A stretch of DNA of 64,000 nucleotides from Eucalyptus grandis (Eukaryota; Streptophyta; Magnoliopsida; Myrtales; Myrtaceae): contig NC_052612.1 of NCBI RefSeq assembly GCF_016545825.1, forward strand, positions 48,033,738-48,097,737, read 5' to 3'. The translations under genes and the position numbers were made by a program. Of this stretch, positions 58,856 through 64,000 are shown in pieces; positions within the stretch are counted from its first letter, which is position 1, and each line of letters starts with the position of its first letter. Under the pieces are notes generated by a model. That model was not told the DNA's origin and made no database searches. It worked only from the letters and a program-made list of their open reading frames with translations.

Positions 58856-59479
58856 TGGTATCATAGCAGCTCTTTCTGGGCAAGCTTCCGCATTCTTAAG
58901 AATTGTCATTTTTTTTTCTTCGCTAACTTGTTGACGCAAATTTTCCTGCAAAGACAATAAGCCAAGCCAAATGATTAGGAATTCTATTTCTTGATACCAT
59001 GGAGAAAGACAAGAACGTTGAGAGTACCCTAGTAGAGGAATCTTCATCCCAAAACCAAACACCTACACTTTTTGCTCCTGAAGATGCTCACGTTACTTCT
59101 GCTCCTACTCCAGCACAGATCTCTAGCCTAATTTAGTGGTCCATAATTCCATGGTATTCTGTCCCAAGCCAATGGGCCACCGGGCCGGGATAGACATGGA
59201 TTGGGTCGCAATTTCCATACAGCTCGTCTGGAGAGGAACTTCCTGTAGCTTCTCAGCCTAGTGGTGGTGGGCCATCCCCTCAATCAACCCAGTTTCAAGA
59301 GATCAACCCAAGAAGTGGGTCGGGCCAATGGAACCCAAATCAAGGATTTTGGTCCATACCAGGTCAAGAGACGAATCCCTACTCGGTTCCTCAACCCGAG
59401 TACGTACCGTACCTTTTTCTCATCGCTAGCGACGGCCGCCCCGAACTTGGGGATCCCCTCTACACGTCACCAGCCAACA

Positions 59480-60624
59480 AACCCAAATTGAAGCTCATTG
59501 AGATGCAGCTTATTGGAACGAAGAATTACACGGCTTGGGCTCAGGATCTCCGGCATGCCCTTGTCACCGAAGACAAGGACGGCTTCCTCAACGAAGCCGT
59601 CCTCCAGCCGATGAAAGGCTTCAATGGCAATGGTGTAAGTGCAACCAACTGGTTCGCACATGGCTCGACAACTATCTTGCCCCATAAATTGCGGCTAGTC
59701 TTCCACCTACCTAAGACTCCATAACTCTTTAGGACAGCCATACGCGAGATGTATGGACGCCTTGATCGAGCAAAGCTATTCACCATCACCCAAGCTATGT
59801 CGAAGTTGAAGCAAGGGAACCTCTCGATTACCTCTTACTTCAACCATCTCTTAGCTCTATGGAACGAGCTTGAGGCCGCCATAGAGCGAATCAAAGGGCC
59901 CGAGAACACCCTCAAATAGTATTGGGAAATTAAAGAACAAGAAAAAATGACAAGGTTCTTACTAATTTTGAATGAATCATTCTCGACTTTTCGGTCGTAA
60001 ATCCTCGCAATGGATCCTCCACCGCCACTCAGCTGCATCTACCAGTTGGCTGTCCAAAAGGAACACCATCGGATGGCCGTTGCCGAACACACTCGAGTAG
60101 GTGAGAGCATGAGCCTTGCCGTCCTTCCCTACAGCGAGATGACCTCCAGTAGAACTTCCACAGATTTGGAAAGACAGAGGGTCGTGGCTGCAGCAAGAAG
60201 AAACAGAGGAAACCCTAAGCCATTGCAAATGGACTGCTCAAATCAAAGACCTAGAGTGGACGGCTAGGATCGTCAATCTAAAATGAATGGTCCAGATAAA
60301 CACGATGGATCAGACGGTTACCATTTGTCCACGGTTTCAACAAAATCAGACGGATGGGATCTTGCCACGTTAGCGCCTCCTTACAGCAGATCCTATGGTC
60401 TGCGAAATGCCACGTCAGCAAGAAAGGTTAGTGGGCAAAATTCCCGATTTAAAAATAAATATTGCGACTATTGTAAACATTCGCATCATACTATTGAAAC
60501 CTATTGGAAGCTACATGGAAAACCTAATGACAAGGACGAAAAGAGAGAATCCACAATTTCTCAGGTTTCTGCACAAAGGGCTGATGGATCACCTCATCAA
60601 ATGATCACCCAAGAACAATATTAG
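59480..60624 (+). pseudogene. copia gag remnant with zinc knuckle
   Basis: The segment MQLIGTKNYTAWAQDLRHAL marks the N-terminal gag domain. The frame shifts near 59628 and again later, with further gag-like sequence (IREMYGRLDRAKLFTITQAM) and stops at about 59917 and 59998. A CCHC-like knuckle, CDYCKHSHHTIETYWKLHG, lies at about 60462-60520. Confidence 0.82.
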
Positions 60625-60630
60625 AATATT

Positions 60631-61150
60631 GTGCAAATGCTGGATCAATTCAAGACTAGCGATAAGGGTGCAAGATTCTCAGGCACCTTCCTTTACAACA
60701 AGAATTCATTTTCAATTGATGTATGCATTATCGATTTAGGTGCTAGTGACCACATAGTATGTAACAAAAATTTATTTTCTCGCATATATAAAATGCCAGA
60801 TACCCCTGTCATGGTGCATCTTCCAAATGGGAACATCACAAATGTTACCACAATTGGCACCATACAGCTTGGTCAAAATTTTATCCTAAAAAATGTCCTA
60901 TATATTCCAAAATTTGAATTCAATCTTCTATCTGTCTCAAGAGTATGTGAGGATAACTCTTGTCATGCCATATTCAATTTAGACAATTGTTTCTTTCAGA
61001 ACCATTCGACTGGCAGAGTAATGGGCTTGGGTAGTATGGCACAGGGACTCTATTTCTAGAACAATTCCCTAGGAGATTTAGAATTATTAAATAAGCATGT
61101 TTCTTGAAATGCCATTAGTAAAAATAAAAATCTCCTTTATCATCAATGAT
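60631..61150 (+). pseudogene. copia protease and pre-integrase remnant
   Basis: The frame holds CIIDLGASDHIVCN, which corresponds to the aspartic protease active site; the usual Ser after the catalytic Asp reads Leu here. FNLLSVSRVCEDNSCHAIF and the glycine-rich end lead into a GAG-pre-integrase segment that is broken by stops after 61059. Confidence 0.8.
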
Positions 61151-61189
61151 TGGGTCACAGTGCAATTTTTCTTCATCCACAGTGTCCAA

Positions 61190-61967
61190 TATGTCCTTTA
61201 GCTAAGTAATCTCAAGCACATTCTCCAAAAAGCACATCTCGTGCAACAAATCAATTTCCATTGCTTCATATGGACATCTGGGGACCTTATCATACCCTCA
61301 TCGTGACAGATCTCAATTCTTCCTTACAATTGTTGATGATTATGCTCGTGCCACCTCGGTATATTTGATGCAATCAAAAAGCCAAACTTTTGGTAATTTG
61401 TCAAGTTTCCTTTCCATAATTAGGAATTAGTTTGGTAAATCTATACAACAAATTCATATAGATAGTGGGCGTGAATTTTTCACTTCTGATTGCAACACAT
61501 TATTATCTTCTAATGGCATACTTCATGAAAGTTCCTGCACTTACACTCCACAATAAAATGGAGTTGTTGAGCGCAAACATAGGCACCTATTAGAGATGGC
61601 ATGTGCTCTAAAATACTAGGCTTCTATTTCATAAGATTTTTGGGGTGATTGTGTGATCACAACAACCTACTTGATTAATCACATGCCAACTCGGATTCTT
61701 AATGGTAGGACCCTTTTTGAGGTGCTTTACAATAATCAACCTGATAATAATCACCTTAAAGTATTTGGTTGTTTATGTTATGCGACAAATGTGAGTCATC
61801 GAGATAAAATGGGCCCTCAGGCCACTCAGTGCGTTTTCATGGGGTATCCTCCTCTTCAAAAAGGATATCGAGTTATGAAGATTTCTACAGAGACTTTCTT
61901 CATTAGCAGGGATGTTGTATTTCACGAAGATGTATTTCCATTTGAAGAAATGGTTTCTTCATCATAG
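61190..61967 (+). pseudogene. copia integrase remnant
   Basis: Across several frames the catalytic DDE triad can be followed: VDDYARAT (about 61333), HIDSGREFF (about 61457) and NGVVERKHRHLLEM (about 61558). After these comes the frame 61653-61967 with YLINHMPTRILNGRTLFEVL and LKVFGCLCYA. Stops interrupt it at about 61555, 61618 and 61638. Confidence 0.85.
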
Positions 61968-62433
61968 TTCTCTTTACCATCAGGGCATGGAAGATATTTT
62001 CTGTCCAATGAATCTTTATCTCAAGCACCAGGGTTCCTTATCGCACCAGGACCATCTATATCATCAGAACCATCTCTTTCTATCCTAATGGAATCTACAT
62101 CTCCATAAACAACATTGCCAAGCTTATCTGAAGACATTTCTTAGTCTCCTTCGATAACAAGCTGCTTCACCAGTTCTTTCCGAATCATCGGATCCTCTAG
62201 CACATATGATCAAGCAGCCTCGATGTTCCAAACGGCACACTCATCCGCCTACATGGACCCAAGATTACATATGTTCTACAACAAGTTCTTCAGGTACACA
62301 ATATCCTATTACTTCCTATGTGTCATTTAATCAGTTATCGCCAGGACACATGTGTTGTATCAGTTGTATATCAGAAGAACAGGAACCATCCTCATTCGCT
62401 GAAGCAACATGAGATCCTAGATGACGACATGCG

Positions 62434-63194
62434 ATGGAATCCAAACTTACTGCTTTAATGGAGAATCACACTTGGGATATTGTCCCCTTGCCCCCAAGAC
62501 GAAAACCGATTGAATGCAAATGGGTTTATAAGATCAAGTTCAAGGCAGATGGTTCTATTGAGCGCTATAAAGCTCGAGTAGTCGCCAAGGGATTCATTCA
62601 AAAAGAAGGCTTTGACTACCATGAGACCTTTTCTCCAGTAGCTAAAGAAGTCAATGTACGTTCCTTCTTGTTCGTTGCAACCATTCAGAATTGGTCTCTC
62701 CATCAGATAGATGTGCATAATGCTTTTCTCCACAATGACCTAGATGAAGAAACTACATGGATATTACTCAAGGATTACGCAGACAGGGGGAGTTTCGGGT
62801 ATGTCGTCTTTGCAAATCCTTATACGGATTAAAACAAGCATCTAAACAATGGTATGCCAAATTCACTGTTGCACTAACCAATGCAAGTTTTTAGCATTCT
62901 AAGTATGATTATGCTTTGTTTACACAAACTACAAAAGACTCATCAATTTACTTGTTGATATATGTCGATGACATGCTCGTCATGGGAAATAATGATTCTG
63001 ATGTTGCCAAGTTCAAAATGTATTTGCACTCCACTTTTCACATCAAAGACTTGGGACCACCAAAATACTTTCTCGATATCGAGATTGCCAGATCCGATGA
63101 AGGAATTTGCCTCAGTCAAAGGAAGTTCATCTTGGAGATTATTTCTAAAGCAAGGTTATCAGGATGTAAACCAGCAGTCATTCCACTTGAGTAG
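62434..63194 (+). pseudogene. copia reverse transcriptase remnant
   Basis: The first half has CKWVYKIKFKADGSIERYKA, VVAKGFIQKEGFDYHETFSP and IDVHNAFLHNDLDEE. The second half has LLIYVDDMLVMGNNDSDVAK with the catalytic YVDD intact, then KDLGPPKYFLDIEIARSDEG. A frame change and stops between about 62740 and 62900 separate the halves. Confidence 0.88.
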
Positions 63195-63239
63195 AATGTC
63201 AAATTGACGACGCATGAGTATGACCCTAATTCCCCTTCA

Positions 63240-63949
63240 ACCATCAAGGACTCAGTACTTAAAGATCCTTCTGAGTATCAATGACTTGTCGGGAAATTAA
63301 TATATCTTACAATGACAAGACCTGACATATCTTATGCAGTACAAATACTCAGTCAGTTCATGCATATGCCAAAGTAATCACATTTGAATGTGGCGTTGAA
63401 GGTTGTGAAGTATTTGAAGGGATGTCCAGGTCTTGGTATACTTCTATCTCGTGACTGCAATATGAAGATGTCAGCTTTTTGTGACACGGATTATGCCACT
63501 TGTCGAATGACCAAAAGACCCATTATTGGTTTTTGCATAAAGCTGGGAAACTCATAATCTCTTGGAAGACGAAGAAGCAGTCAACTGTATTACTATCATT
63601 AGTGGAATCAAAGTATTGGGCCATGGCAAACGCTACCTACGAAATAGTCTGGATATGAGGACTTCTCTTGGATCTTGGAGTACAGGTCAATGGACCAAGT
63701 GAATTATTTTGTGATAATGATGATGCATTCAAATTAGCAACAAATTCAATTTTTCATAAAAGAACAAAACACATAGAAGTGGATTGTCACTTCACTCAGG
63801 ATAAAATCAAAGATGGAGGTATTGCGACAAAGGGAATTGGAACAACAGAGCAGCCTGTAGACGTCTTCACTAAAGCATTATGTTGGAAACAACATAGGTA
63901 CTTATTGAGCAAGTTAGGTATTCTCGACATCTACAGGCCACCAGCTTGA
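63240..63949 (+). pseudogene. copia RNase H remnant
   Basis: An interrupted segment, with [17 protein letters not shown] at about 63318, leads to the frame 63668-63949. That frame has the FCDNDDAFKLATNSIFHKRT block and HIEVDCHFTQDKI, the usual end of copia RNase H. Stops lie before 63660. Confidence 0.85.
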
Positions 63950-63955
63950 GGAGAG

Positions 63956-64000
63956 TGTTGGAAATATATCTTGAAGATTCCGATTCTGTCGATTGTGATT
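63956..64000 (+). repeat. Start of the 3' LTR of the copia element (truncated by window)
   Basis: The TGTTGGAAATATATCTTGAA start repeats 58641 onward, directly after a purine-rich tract (GAGGAGAG, 63948-63955) that serves as the polypurine tract. Only 45 bases lie in the window. Confidence 0.9.

Larger units (their letters stand above)
58641..64000 (+). mobile_element. Ty1/copia LTR retrotransposon, degenerate, cut by the window end
   Basis: The order 5' LTR, primer-binding site, gag, protease, integrase, reverse transcriptase, RNase H, polypurine tract and 3' LTR start is that of a Ty1/copia element. All coding parts contain stops or frame changes, so it cannot be autonomous. The two LTR starts can be compared over 45 bases and differ at two positions, both transitions. 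The internal part is about 5.1 kb, a normal copia length. Confidence 0.93.

Overview
This is nuclear DNA from a flowering plant, almost certainly a eudicot. The genes carry many GT-AG introns, four of the five genes I can name encode plastid proteins, and the rest is crowded with plant transposable elements. I cannot name the species. All five genes lie on the minus strand, and I rebuilt their exons from the sequence with reading phase checked across every junction: a SOUL/HBP heme-binding protein (1589-3980), HISN3 of histidine biosynthesis (13568-18195), the plastid division GTPase FTSZ2 (22979-28273), plastid sigma factor SIG5 (33171-36590) and the stomatal bHLH factor SPEECHLESS (45667-48365).

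Layout: 1-1588 has no gene I recognise. The SOUL gene follows. A degenerate L1-type LINE on the minus strand (about 4336-10060) ends about 350 bp upstream of it. From 10.3 to 13.5 kb there is a SINE-like unit, AT-rich repeat DNA and an unidentified coding-like scrap. Between HISN3 and FTSZ2 (18.4-21.6 kb) lies a cluster of short non-autonomous elements. Between FTSZ2 and SIG5 there are two fold-back elements, one of them Mutator-like with a perfect 9-bp target duplication, and another short element. Between SIG5 and SPCH sits a hAT-like element (38974-40537) with a perfect 8-bp target duplication that carries a copied FKBP-like exon. Downstream of SPCH are a 168-bp tandem repeat, a Tourist-like element, AT-rich palindromes and microsatellites. 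A decayed Ty1/copia element starts at 58641, and its 3' LTR is cut by the window end.

The most useful observations are these. (1) HISN3, FTSZ2 (twice) and SIG5 each lack exactly one base beside or within a short homopolymer; exon phase shows this independently of homology, and it points to sequence error rather than three pseudogenes. (2) A hAT-like element has picked up exon 1, with its splice donor, of a plastid FKBP-like gene. (3) A plastid ndhE fragment sits inside SIG5 intron 2 between 22-bp direct repeats. (4) Several unrelated element families share a GC-rich core built from short GAGGCTCGCC-like units between AT-rich arms.

How the genes relate: SOUL, HISN3, FTSZ2 and SIG5 all act in plastids (tetrapyrrole binding, histidine synthesis, division, transcription) and are read in the same direction. 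From memory, HISN3 and FTSZ2-1 are also near neighbours in Arabidopsis, so part of the order is probably ancestral. SPCH is unrelated to plastids. No CRISPR array, rRNA gene or convincing tRNA gene was seen.
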